A stretch of DNA of 64,000 nt from assembly GCA_036583965.1 (NCBI GenBank), contig JAZBQD010000015.1, positions 28,122,310 through 28,186,309 of the forward strand, given 5' to 3'. This document shows positions 34,201-46,558 of the stretch, piece after piece; the stretch's first letter is position 1; every line of letters starts with the position of its first letter. The position numbers and the translations under genes were made by a program. A model generated the notes under the pieces. It made no database searches. It was given only the letters and a program-made list of their open reading frames with translations, and was not told the origin of the DNA. The DNA comes from Prunella strophiata. Taxonomy: Eukaryota; Chordata; Aves; Passeriformes; Prunellidae.

Positions 34201-37200
34201 GATATATATTGAATTGGGAATTGCAAAATTTGCTTTGCATATTTTGAGGAGGGAGGGGAAATGTAAGAAAATAATTCATTTCTACTCTATAGACATGAAA
34301 ATTATTGTCTTTCTTGTGGTTAATAAGAAGGTTATGTTACTTACAGTGAAACCAAGACACGCATTAACCTTGTGAAGCTAAGAAGTCCACAGTTACTCCT
34401 TAAACTGGTCTGCAGAACATATTATAGTTGTTTTCCCTGGGGAAGGCTTTGACCTCTTCAGTCATGAAGAATCACAATAAGTCCAATTTTAAATCACTCA
34501 AGTGGGACAGCATAATCTGAGTCCATCCACAACAAGTAAGACTGTCTGAAAGAGGCACACATTTGTATTTTTTCCCCAGGAAATGGTATGGTTTTGACAG
34601 GAAGGGAAAAGCAGTATCTTCTAGGAAATCAAATGTCTGAACTTTCATGTGTAGTGTTCTGACATATGATGGCATTGGGAAAGCATTACACTGTTTGACT
34701 CTGCCTGTCTTTCATGGATTTGAAAACCTGATTTCAGTTGGCTCAATCTGAAGAAAGTGTAGCAAACCCAGCATTTTTCTGTAGCTATTGTACACATTGC
34801 AATGGGCATATTTTTAATGATTGCTATCTGATGAGAACATGAAGTCATAAAAATACTTAATTTCCCCAAAATCGATGCATTTTTATTTGCTCTTGCCAGT
34901 ACTTTTGAATGCTGACAATAATTTGCAAGAGTTTTTGTATATTTACAAGTAGGTTTTAAATAAAAAATTTACACCCTAGAATTCATTACAGGTGACAGTG
35001 TTATGTAGTAATTTTAAATGTCACTTTTTTAAACTGTTAAACTACAGCTGTAATGAGAATTCTTTTAATCTCTTTGGATAGCTGATAGCCAGTCAGTTAA
35101 TGGGGTTTGTTCATCAAAAGCTCATCTGAATTTCTCTGCCTTTCTGAAGTCTTTTCTTGATTTAGTCCTGTCCTTACTGTTGTCAGGAACATAACTCTTG
35201 GCTTTTGACAGCAGAGGAGTACCCACCCCAGATAAAGCACTAAAACATGAATACATGCATTTTCTGCTTCACCAGCCTGGAGTGCTCTTCAGGACACTCA
35301 GGCAGAGGATGTGTGCACCAGAGCTTGGATGTTTGCCCAAGGTCCAGCTCTAGTCAGTTCAGGGAGGTGGCTACTCTCAGGACATGGTTCTTTAACATAT
35401 TTTGCAAGTTTACTTTATTGCATGGTGAGTTGTGTCTTATGAAAACCTTACAGGATGCTGTAGTCTGAGTGTAGGAACCCAATTGTGGGGTGGAGTTCAG
35501 TTTCAGGCTGACACACACATGCTGAGTTCCTCTCTGGGCAGCTGTGTGTCCATGTGAGCACAGCATCTCCCTTGGAGTCAGTGGGAATGTTGTCCCTGTG
35601 TGCAGCAGAGCCTGGAAAGCCCTGCTGCTCTCCCTGAGCCAGGCTCTGCCTGGTGGAGTCCCTCACAATGGGTGAAGACTGGGCTGGACCTGACCCAGCA
35701 TTGGTGTTAGCAGGATGCTGGGACCCCAGCTGCTGTGCTTTTCCAGTCCACAGTGGTTTGTGACAGGGGTGCATGGCTAGCCAGTGTGTTACCTCCTGGC
35801 TTTTCTTTGGGTGCTGATTACTAGTTTTTAAAGGACACAGTGAAGAGCACCAAGCATAATAATCAAAGATAGTCCACATTTTTAACAGGCCTTTTGTTGT
35901 TGAGGTTTGCATTAATACAGTGCAGCAGAGCAGAAAGGATTTTCTTAACTTTGTGATATTGTTGTGTTGCTAAAATTGCTTTTTTCCGATGCTTTGCTGG
36001 AACGTTTGATGGAAGGTGGTTCATCTGTAAAGCACTGTTAAAAAGGGAATGTATGGCCATTTTCTATTTTTTACCTTCTTGTTTCAGTAATTTACCTAAT
36101 GTCAACATATCTTTGGTACAACACCTAGCCTTACCAAGCAAACAGGTGTTTTCAGAGGTGTGCTAAGAGGATGGCAAACACCAGTCCATCTCATGGGTCA
36201 GCTGGATAAAACAGCAGCTGCACTGCTGTTGGGACTGTCATCTGCTGAGAGGCAAATGTGTTTTAATACAAAGGTTTGCTACTGAGCTCAAATGAGCCCT
36301 TTAGCCACTGCTTGGTAAATGGCTGAGCTAAGGAGGTGACAGAAAAAATACTACCTTAAATATTTTCTAACAGAATTAAATAACAAGTACATTTGTAAAT
36401 CAGTTTATAAAAGACCGAATTAGTTGTGGAACACAGAAGTTTCCAGCTGTTGCATACAGATATTTTAGGAGTCATTAGAAGAGAGTAACTCCTTATGACA
36501 ACCAGCATAGTTAATGATGTCCTGATCTTAAAAATGAACCATGAAAGTTGTTGAATAAGGTGGTGTTTTTCCTCCAGAGGTGTCTGTGACTGAGACATGT
36601 TTAGGAGCCAGCCCTAGGGATGCCTGTGGCCATGAAGCAATGCCATCCTTCAGTCCATTGTCATGCATGGTCCACATATAGCTTATATAACTTTTACTTT
36701 GTTCAAATCTGCTGTTAAAAGAAATTTGTTTTCTCGTGAGTGTTTCTGTAGTGTTCATGTATTTCTCTCATAATAGTGGTGGAAAGAAGCAGTCTGAGTT
36801 CATATCCAAAGCCATTCTGGCCAATCTGTCCACACAGCCCTCCAGTTCATTTCCAATACCAGCTTTGTCACTAACCTGCTGTGTATTCAAAACAGCATCT
36901 GCAGGCTTTATTCATTGCTATGCTGAAGTTAAGGATGAGCTGTGGACAGACATCAACACACTTAACCTCATTTTCTCCTTTTAATTCCCTTCTTAGAGTC
37001 TTCTCTGCCATAATCCCTGAAAAAAAAAAAAAAAAAGACAAGTAGGTTAGTGATGTGTTACAGCCACTGCCTCTTGTGTTGACTGATGTGGTCTCTTTGT
37101 TTCCTCCTACTTCCTTGTTAACAATCCATATCCGTTTACTGGACCTTTTTTCTCAATGTTTAAATGTGGCTTTCCAGGCAAGAATTATTTTTTTTATTCT

Positions 37201-37229
37201 CACTGAGCATAGCCCCCAGTGTGCTTCTA
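28211..37229. other. Long intronic or intergenic stretch
   Basis: No complete gene. 30500-32650 is locally richer in G+C with several chance frames and no splice support. 32990-33720 is AT-rich, non-repetitive and carries many homeodomain-like TAAT/ATTA cores, a possible conserved non-coding element judged only by eye. A minus-strand acceptor (TTTCTTTTAACAG) at about 36710 is followed by 58 open codons, but no GT donor precedes the stop, so it is not called an exon. A17 lies at 37020-37036. Confidence 0.45.
31465..31560. repeat. G/T-rich low-complexity tract
   Basis: An almost pure G/T stretch made of GGTTGGGTTTGTT-like words, without a fixed period. The minus strand is C/A-rich. Probably simple-sequence DNA. 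Confidence 0.7.
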
Positions 37230-37719
37230 CCCTGCCTGGGACTGCTAGATGAGGTCCCCAGCACAAGGGCCACCAAGTTGATTAGGGAGATGAAGCACCT
37301 TTCCTGGAGAAGCTGAGAGAATTGGGATTGTTCAGCCTCTAAAAGAGAAGGCTTCAGGGTAACTTAATTGTTGCCTTCCAGTTCCTTAAGGCAGCCTGCA
37401 AAAAAGATGCAGAGGGATTTTTTTTACAAGAGCACGCAGTGGCAGGACAAGGGGGAATGGCTTCAACCTGGAAAAGAGTAGGTTTAGATTAGATAGCAGG
37501 AAAAAAGTATTTTTTGTGGGGGTGAGACACTGAAACAGGTTGCCCAGAGAAACTGTGGAAACCCCATCCCTGGAAGTGTCCAAAGCCATGTTGGATGGGG
37601 CTCTGAGCAGCCTGGTGGAGTGAAGGGTGGGGAGCTAGACACCAACTCCATGGCAGGGAGTTGGAGCTAGGTAATCTTTAAGGTCCCTTCCAGCCCAGGC
37701 CATTCTGTCATTCTATGGA
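37230..37719 (+). mobile_element. CR1 LINE, 5'-truncated copy
   Basis: Ordered CR1 3' blocks are present: TGGAGAAGCTGAGAGAATTGG near 37305, GGATTGTTCAGCCTCTAAAAG near 37325, and GGCAGGACAAGGGGGAATGG near 37441. They are followed by GGTTTAGATTAGATAGCAGG near 37480, AAACAGGTTGCCCAGAG near 37533, and GGTCCCTTCCAGCCCAGGCC followed by ATTCTGTCATTCTATGG at the terminus (37719). It is a 5'-truncated, non-coding copy in plus orientation. Confidence 0.88.
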
Positions 37720-39156
37720 TTCCATGTTACCATAACACAGTGAAAAGAATGTAACTGTGATGGCTCAGTGCTTCAAAACCGTCACAAACTTTTTTACAGC
37801 ACCATGTGAGGAAAACAAATATTATCATATGGTAAAGGTGAAAAATTATGACATATGTCCTTAATAAGGAATGTTCTTAAAGATTTCTAATAATTATGAA
37901 ATATCTGAGCTGAAATACAAATCTCTCTTTTAGGAAAAGAAGGGCTTGTGGCATTCCTTAGTATTTCAGATCTCTTGGAGCTTCCATTTGTAGGTGCATG
38001 TTCAGCACTGCTGCACATCAGGAGTTTGGGAAATGGAGGTTTGAGTATGGATGGGACATTTACTCAGTGTTTTCCCAGGCATCCATAGGAGCTCTTTGCC
38101 AGAACCTATGTTACCAGTTTAGTCCTCACATTTTCCCAGGTCTCCTGTGGTGGTGACTTTTTGCCTTACAGATTGTGGAAGAAAGGGAACACAATCCTAT
38201 GGGCTGGCAACACTCAGAAAATTAGTACTACAGAGCCTTCCCCTGCACCTCTGTGTGGACCACCAGCTTTCAGGTGAGGACATGGTGTGTGCCTGGGCTG
38301 AGAGGGCAGGCTGAGGCAGCACTGCAGGCATCAGCAGCTGTGTTTTCAGGGCAGTGTGGGTTTTGCCACGTTCAGACACATCTTTGGCAGAGTCGTGGGC
38401 TCTGTGTGTTGCCCCACCTCTTGGGAGAGCATCAGCCTGTACTGATTTTGGTGGTTCTGCTCTGGAATCACAAAAGGTTCCTCCTCACCTGCAACATTGA
38501 TGGAGGATTTTACACCAGTGGTATTGAAATATAAATAGAAATATATAAATACATTTTTTTTTTTTTACATAAAACACTTTACAGCTATTACTACTCAGTA
38601 GTTTTCTTAAAATTTAGTTAAATTTCAGTATCTTTTCTTTTAATTTCAATAAGGGTTATGTTAAATGAAATAGTATATTTAGTCAGCAAATATTTATTGA
38701 GGTTATAATAGCCTTCCTGTAGCCTTCCTGTGTACTCAGTAGTGTGCTATTAAAAGCATTTGCTTCCTTTTATTGAAATGTAAGGGCTACACATGCCAGT
38801 GTAGGGTGAGATAAAGTTTTAGCTACCATTTGGGATAGGAATATTGTAACTGCCATTGAATCAATTTTTTTAACATCTCTGTTAGCAAATCTGGGACTTG
38901 TGTTCCTATTATCCAGGGCTCCCTTCCTGAAATCATGCTAAATCTCAATGTATGTATGGCTTTTTTGTATGTATATGAGCATCATGATACAAGTATATCC
39001 AGGAGAAACTAAAGTTCCTTTCCAGTGGTGTAAATCTTCTTTGTGATATCTCTGAAAGACCTTCTCTCAGTGAAGCAAGTACTGTTGGAAGCTTGTGTCA
39101 AAATGGAGAGTATCTCCATTTTGCATGGCAGAGAAGAGGAATGCATCCATGGCAAA
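37720..39156. other. AT-rich DNA, nothing recognised
   Basis: A T12 run lies near 38556. Otherwise no repeat family, RNA gene or splice-supported frame is visible. Confidence 0.5.
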
Positions 39157-39860
39157 TGTCTTGGTTTAAAAAGACAGATGTCTGCTAGGGAGGGCAGGAG
39201 CCTTCCTTGAAATGGAAAATGTAAACCCCCTTCCTTCAAATTATTATAATTTTTAAATTACAGACTCTCGGGCAAAGGTATGGGAATAGGAATAACAGTT
39301 CTTTACTAGGAAAATTAAAAATACAAATGCAATAGCACAAAAAAGAAAACAAATCACTGACAGAGTCATAAAAGGACCTGACGCCCTGTTGGTCAGGGTG
39401 TTGGTAGCAGTCCAGTTGAAATGGTGGCTGCAGTCCTCCTGGAGTGACAGACTTGGTTCTGTTGGAGCAGTGATCCTGGAGAAGGGTGGAGTTTTCCTCT
39501 GTAGGTCCAGTGGTGGTGTAGATGGGGCTGGTCTTCCTCTGGGAATCCAGTGGAGAAGACAGCTGCTCCTCTGGGAATGCAGTGGGAAAAGGCTGCCTGT
39601 GGTGTTCCAAATCTCAGACTATATCCAGGTAGGAATGCTTGGCTCCTCCCCCTGGGCAGGGTATCTCTCAATGGGATGGTGTAACTTTATCAGCCATGCA
39701 GTGACACTCAGTGGCCCATTAACAGAGGATATTTCCCAGAGGGAGGATTGGTTGTGGAAGAGATAAAGGAAAGTGCCCAATTAACAGAAGATGACTGCCC
39801 CACCTCTGACAGGTGGCAAATAGAATACACACCCCCAGCTACATCTTTCAGCCTAAGACA
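39157..39860 (-). mobile_element. Second solo LTR of the same endogenous retrovirus family
   Basis: This 704-bp element starts TGTCTTGG and ends AAGACA on the plus strand. It aligns along its length with the LTR at 7732-8391, sharing words such as ACCCTGTTGGTCAGGGTG (one base differs) and ATATCCAGGTAGGAATGC. Orientation is minus, as in the other copy. The minus-strand poly-A signal has become AGTAAA (TTTACT at 39302-39307). The flanking 5-mers (GCAAA and GTGAG) do not match, so the target-site duplication has decayed or the ends are off by a few bases. It carries three copies of the internal 20-bp motif (39494-39513, 39534-39553, 39566-39585) against two in the other LTR, which accounts for part of its greater length. 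Confidence 0.85.
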
Positions 39861-42800
39861 GTGAGTTGACTCATTTGATGATGGTGAATTGAGGTTGCTG
39901 GCTTATGCATAAACATTATTTTTGTGTCTTCTGTATTTACGGGGTGTTTGTCAATATGTGCACCCATACTGCATTTCTAATTGGTGCTTGAGCAAGCATG
40001 GAAGGGGCTACACCATGGTACTTTACTGGTGTGAAAGGGGATGTAGAATGAAAAGTTAAAATACACAAAGCTCAGTCTTTAAAAATGGATCAAATAATAC
40101 ATTTCTTGTTTATTGAGGAAGTCATATAATTGGTCTGGAAATGGAAATAATTTCAAACCACAAAATGAGAAGAGGTCAAGCTTTCCCAAACTGAATTAAA
40201 ACATATTTGAAAGGAAGATCTCTAGGATGCGACAAATTAATTTATTTTTGTTTCTCTGAAGAGTTTGAATTGGGCATCCATGTTCAGAGTTGAAGAGTTC
40301 AGTACCTGTGGGGCTCCAGCTGCAGGGATTCACTTCCCTGCAGACACTGTCAGCAGGGCTGCCCATTACCATGGCACTTTCTGTAGTGCTCACACTGGGT
40401 ACTCTCTGCCCTGCTCAGAGCCTCTGTGCAATTGAAGCAAACATCAAGTCACAGCAGCTTGGGTCAGCAGTGATTTGACCCCTCAGTTATGTTCAGTGCT
40501 GTGACTAAAGCCTACTGTATTCTCTTTGAGCTATTTTATACAAGGCATAACTGCCATTTGGGAATCTAGACTGACTTGTTTATCAGTTTAATTGGTGAAA
40601 TATCCACATGTTATTTACCTAGTGCTTCTAAATAAAGTATTGAGCACTCTGTCTCTGCCTTGACACCACCAGGAATGGGTGTGGGCTTCAGCTTTCAGCA
40701 TTACCTCTGCATGTTCTTATGTCTGCATATTAAGAGACTGTCTTGTCTGAAGCCATCAAAACCTTTTAACTTTTTAACTGTATGACCATCCATTGAGCAG
40801 AGAAAGCTGCAAACATCCATTGAATGTAAACTTTCTTCAGAGCTAACAATGGACTTTTTTCAGAGCTACTGAAGCTGTAGTCTGCGACTTGCTTTGAGGT
40901 AACAGAAAAAGAGAATAGTAAGAAGCAGACCTATCAATATGCCATCACTGTGTGTCTATTGAGAGGCCTTGTGAGTATGCCTTTACAAATAATTGCCTTA
41001 AAGCTTTTAATGTTTTTGCACTGCAAGAAGCTGAGCAACATTTTCAGTGCTTATGCACAGTATATACTCCTGGCATGTATTCCTGCAGTCCACAACAGGC
41101 AGAAATCCCTCTCAAATTAAATGGGCTTTTTGCCCAATACAGTCTCTCATTCTAACTGAATTAGCAGTAACAGACTTAACTGTAAATTATTTTTTACTCT
41201 GGGCACATTCTCTATAATTACCATCCACTGGTAAATACTTCACTGTATCAGGGAGATACAAAAGCTTTTAATTTTTTAAATTCAGCAACTGTTTTTAACT
41301 TCAGAACTGGTTCTGTTGGAAGAAGAGTTAGGTTTGTTTTTATGGTGAGAAAGATCACTCTAAAAACAAACCTGAGGGTATAATTAGGACGTTGCTTTAT
41401 GAAATTACTACCTTATAATATGGGAAATTTGAAGTTCTTCCCCACTGAACACCTTCTGCTTTAGAGATTGGGGTGGCCAGGTCTAGGAAGGCTAGGTTTG
41501 TGGTGTTTTTTTAATGTTTGTTTTTTTTTTTTCAGGTATGCATTAGTATTGAGAAGAGGCTGATTCATGCTAGACTTCATTTTCAATATGGATTTAATTG
41601 CTCCTGGAATCAGAGTAGTGAAACGTGCTGCATGGCAGCTGGCACAACAACATTTTTAATCAAATAATAGATTCCAGCTGGTGGGGAGTCACCTGAGTTC
41701 TGAAGCAGACATGACTTAATGGAGATCTTTCTTATTTCTATAATAAAATGCATTACCTTTGCATATGAAATAAGTGGAAGAGGAGAAGTAAAGGAAAGTA
41801 GGTTTGTAGGTTTGCTAGATACAAAGCTAGCCATTATAACCTCATAAGTTGACTTAAACAAGGGATAGTATGGGGTTCTGAGGTCAGAGTGGCAAATTAA
41901 CTTGGACTCCCTCTCACATACCATGAAATGATTTCTGGTTTGCTGGTGAGCCTGTGATTGCAAGGGTCATTTTCTAGGCTCTGTCCTTGAATGTTGCATT
42001 TTGTGCTCTTTAGCTACCCACTATTGTCACTGTCATGAGGAATCATCCTCACGTTAGTCATCAGCCTCTTCCCCCTGCTTACCTGGCTAGGCTACAGTGC
42101 AGTGGTGTGAACAATCAACCCCAGCAGCTGAGTTGGGGGTCTTTTTGGTGTCACTGAACTGAATATTGCTTCAGACAGACCTTTTTCTCTGCTCCCTCGA
42201 GAAGGGTAAAGATTTTGATGGAATTCAGATAATGAGGATCTTATTGATACGAGCTGAAACTGTAATTGTGCTGCAAAGCCAAATGTAATGGTAGTGGAAA
42301 GGTCAGTGCATGCTGGAAAATGTCAACAGATGCTGCATTTTCAATGATTTTTCTTGTTAGTTTCTATCCCACTATCTAAGCTCAGTGGTTAGCCAGGACA
42401 AGCAACTCATTCTTCACTTGATGCTAACTGGGTCTTAGTTCATGCTATTGAAAGAAAAGTCAAATGTCACAAAATCCCCATACATTGGCTGAGGCTTTTT
42501 CTGCTGGTTTTCTCCCTGGCTGAAAGCTGTGAGTGATGGATGCTGGCTAGTTGTCTTTGTGTTATTTCACTGTTGGGTGTTCCTCAGAGAACTGAAGGTG
42601 AGCAGCACCCCACCAGACCCAGCAGGTCTCAGGGGGAGCCCTGCTGTCCTGTCCACAGCTGGGAAGTGTGAACCTTTGAGGAGCTGGTAACTCCCATCCC
42701 ATTAGCTGGAGCTGCAGAGATTTGATACTTCATGCAGTCCAGCCTGGAAGTAAACAGAGTGTGAAAAAGCATGTCTGATGTGAGGAGACTGTTTCTAGGA

Positions 42801-45800
42801 TGAGTGATCCCCATTCCCTCAGAGTGTCCCCAAGGTCACTTGTTTCAGTCAGGAGCTGCTGTGTGATAGGCAAGATCAAAGCCTTTGAAAGCAATCAGAC
42901 CTTTTCATGGCATTTGCTGAAAATTTGCTACAAGGTAAGTTTTCCCTAAAAAAAAAAAAGTCAACTTTTTTTTTTATTTTATTCGTGTGGTCAGAATTTC
43001 ATCCTCAGTAAAAGTCCTGTGGAAGAATACTAAGAGGTGTTTTTATGTAGATGTCTGCAATTAACATAAATCTACTAATCCAGGCTAGCAAGAGAGAATG
43101 ACTGCAGTGTTTTTACACTTCCTTCTGACAACTCTGAAAAGTGATGAGAGAAAAACAAGGCCAAATTGATCTCATAATTTCAGGAGTTGTCTTGAAAATA
43201 AAAATATTCACATAGCTTCAATTTATTGCCTGTATTATTTCCATGATGTTTCTTTAGTTACTGTCTGTTGATGACAACATTACAATATATTTTAGAGACC
43301 TTTCATGTTACATTTTGGTTTTGTCTGTCTCATTCCTCATGTAGCTTATTGATGCCATAAAAAAAATCCTAAAACCATAAAAATGTTTCTGATTGTTGAA
43401 AATGCACAGAAAAAACAAAAATAGTAATCTAAGTATGGCAGATACTAATCAGAGTTTGGAGGAGATATTTAGGTAAGGTTTTTTATTAAATGTTATTAAA
43501 AGTTCATACTAAGTTTCTGTTGTGCACTGATAGTTCAGGAGATGCCCTGGAAGTCTGGTTGTCTGTGCTGTGACTGGTCAAACCCCACAGTTTATTTTGG
43601 TGCCAAGTGAGAGAGCTGAAATTTGCAGGGTTGGGGTTTTTTTTATACAAAAGCAAAACGGGACCTTTTGGAAACATTAACAAAAAAATATGGAGAGAAA
43701 CTATTGCCAGAGCAGCCAAGTGTATTTTGGCCAGGCACTTTCCTGTTGCAACAGGAATCCAGCCTCAGGTCTCTTGTCTGACACATCCTGATCAAATGCT
43801 GTTTAATGCAGACTGTCAGTGGCTTTTGGTCAGGAGCCCTTATCTCCTGCTTTTGCCTGCTCTCTCTATTCATCTGGAAATCTTAACCCACATCTGGGAA
43901 ATATTTCTAGCATTAGTTTTCTTAGGAAGTGACACAGTAGTGCAAAACATTTCAGTCACCTTCAGTTTCAAACTGTATTTGATAAATTTAGAACCAGCTT
44001 TTAAACGAAGCAGTGTGAGCAGTGGATGTGTTCACATTTTCAGAAGGACCCTACAAGTTAACAGGCTTTACATTTTCTAAGGTGCATGCTGGTGCACATC
44101 ACACAGTTGAGGTTGTGTTGACCAAGATAGAGGTACTAGTTTGCTCTCAGCCTTTTTGTCAGCAGTAGACTGATTTTCATTTGGATGTCTTGAGTTCCAT
44201 GAACAAAGATTTGTGAGACATTTGTTGGTTTTAACAAAGTTGGGTGAGATCTGTAGGATTCATTTAAATGAAAACTGGTAAATGGAGGTTAACAGGTGAC
44301 ATATTGGCCATGTAGTTTGAGAAAGCAGCTATTTCAGAAGTAATCAGTCTATTTATGAAGTAAACTAATAATATTGAATGAGTTGTTTGATCCTTACAAA
44401 TAGCTATTTGTGCTTATAGATGATAATTGCATGAGTAGACCTCTGTACTTTGCACAGGCAGAATTATGTTTTTGTTGAAGTGTTTGTTGCATTCATGCCA
44501 AAAAAACAACCAGAAAAACTCATTAGGTTCTGATCCTTCAAACGTGCCTGCGCTTAACACAACTGCTCAATCATGTTGCTTTGGCAGTGCTGATTTCAAT
44601 ACTTTGATCATGAAGTACCTTGTGCAAGATGGTGGTGGTGGGGAATTTATACAGCAGCAGTGTTGATCTGAATAAACAGTCATTAATGAGTACACGGTGC
44701 ACCCTTCCCTGGGGGCAGAAAACCATGTTTCTGCTGAGTTGATGAGTAAAATTAATTTGCTTACTAAAGATACTTACTGTCTTGAGATCCTGCTGCTATC
44801 TCAGCCCAAACTCAGACATGAGAGTGACTGTTTCTGTTCTTTGCTGGGCAGAGATTTCTCTGGGTGTTCAGGCATTTACTCCTGCTGTACCACCTTCAGC
44901 TCAGTTCCCTGGGCTAGACTAGGGATAGTACAAAGATATTTATAAAGGTAAACAAGGGTATTGTTCGAGTGTCTTTACAAACAACAGAAGATAATTTGTT
45001 TGCTCACAGGAAGGGGAATGTTTACTATTTAGCAAGGAAGGAAAAGTACTATCCCTTCAGGCTTTACATAGTAGAAAAAATTACTGCAGCTTAAAGCTGA
45101 CTGGAGCCCCTGAACCTCTAATGTTAGATACCAGCAAGTCCTCAGCTGAGATTTTGGGATACCAAAGAAAAACCCGGGGATCTAGCAGAGAATGGGCTAA
45201 GGTAAGACTAAGAGAGAAATATGGGAATGAAACTAAAAAGCCACATAAAATGCATAAATGAAGCATGGGGAAAGGAGATCAACAAGGAAGTGACAAAGGT
45301 AGATTTCTGTGTTTGTTGCTCGGAAGAGTGGCTGGCAAACATTCCACCTGACAGCATTTCATATGGATTTTGCATGGCCAAAATTTCATTTATAATTATA
45401 ACTAGGTATTTTAATTTCTTTGCTACTCCCTGTGTGAAGTTGTTCCTGCATTGTTTTTCATATATTTTCTCAAAGGAGAAAAAAATTTGCAGGCTCCCCA
45501 AATATTCTGAGTAAGAAAAGCCAGCTGTTTATTTAAGCTGGCTCTCAATACACAGAAAGTTGCCTCCAGAAGAAAATGCTAATATTTGGCTTTGGACTTG
45601 CCTGGGAACACAAATAAACTGTTGTTTATTTTTTGTCTTTGGAGGTTTTGTAGGTGTTTTTATTTCTTCCTTGTTCTTTTAAGTCTTTCTTCTTATCTAG
45701 CATCTTGCATAACTTTGATATTTATCTTTGCAATACAGTAATTTACATGAAGATATGCAGGATTTTGAGATTTATTTTTTTTTACCGGTAGACAGAATAG

Positions 45801-46259
45801 GAGGTTAAAAATCATCTGTTTTCCATTCAGTATCTATTTTGCAGTACATGTTGAAGGAGACATATGCTGCTGCATGTCTGATGAGGCTAATTCTGTCTTT
45901 ACTTGGTGGAGTTGTTCACACTGCACTTGCATTCTGATGCATTGAATGAGAAATTCGGTGTTTAGGTTCACAGTGGACTCTCAGGAGGTTGCTTTGTTAG
46001 AGCACTGACTTTGCTCAAAGCTCTGCAAAACTCACCCAGTCTCAGGTCCCCCCAGCCTTCTGCTGTCACTGTGTTTTCTTTCCTGAGGGTCATCCAAGGG
46101 AAGCTAGGGATGGTTGAAGGCTTCAGGAGGCTCCAGCATGGCTTTGGGTAAGGCTTTGCTGTGAAATTAAAATTGAGTCATGGTAAAGTGACAAGTTCTC
46201 TTGTAGGCAAGACTGTTGTAGCCCTCTCTATGCATCAGAGACTCATGAAACTAGAACAC
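39861..46259. other. Intronic or intergenic DNA without recognised gene
   Basis: AT-rich sequence with short A- or T-runs (for example T12 near 41520, A11 near 42949). The longest plus-strand frame here (about 43607-44080) has no matching splice sites, no recognised motif and AT-driven residue content, and is taken as chance. Confidence 0.5.
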
Positions 46260-46558
46260 CTGTAAAGGTGAGAGTTTTTGAGTGGGAAGTTCCTCCTTGA
46301 CTCCAGAGCATTTGCAGGTTGTCAGAGTCAGGGATATTGCTGAGGGTGGGCTGTGGCTGTGACCACATGGTCTTTTGACTCCCTGCATCTGAGCCTCAGT
46401 GAATGGCATTGAAGGATTTCCTTTTAATGGGCATGTTAAACATGGGACAAATTCAATTTTAGCATTGTCATTTAAAGTAATTTCTGATACAGATGATTTG
46501 CTGGCAATTGAGACATTAGGTCTGCCATAATTTGGGGCTCGTCCAAGTTTCTGTTCCT
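46260..46558 (-). CDS. Candidate internal coding exon, 299 bp (minus strand)
   Basis: On the minus strand, CACTTGCATTTAG precedes 46558 and CCTTTACAG-GTGTTC follows to 46260. The 299 bp are open in one frame (2 + 99 codons), and the first stop comes just inside the presumed intron. The translation is mixed and polar, with residues such as EEQKLGRAPNYGRP near the start, a CLTCPLKGNP stretch and S/T-rich parts. No signal peptide, membrane segment or named domain is seen. Entry phase 1 fits the exit of the candidate at 61974-62145, and exit phase 0 fits the entry at 27675-27766. No family recognised. Chance is not excluded. Confidence 0.4.

Noticed and set aside
36530..36710. Minus-strand open segment after TTTCTTTTAACAG
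   Set aside because: Strong acceptor, but no donor before the TAA. It could only be a terminal exon, which conflicts with candidates further downstream on that strand.
7727..39860. The two LTRs as the ends of one full-length provirus
   Set aside because: They are about 31 kb apart and differ in sequence and motif number. The first has its own target-site duplication, and no retroviral coding sequence lies between them.
43607..44080. 157-codon plus-strand frame
   Set aside because: No matching splice sites, no motif; AT-driven composition consistent with a chance frame.
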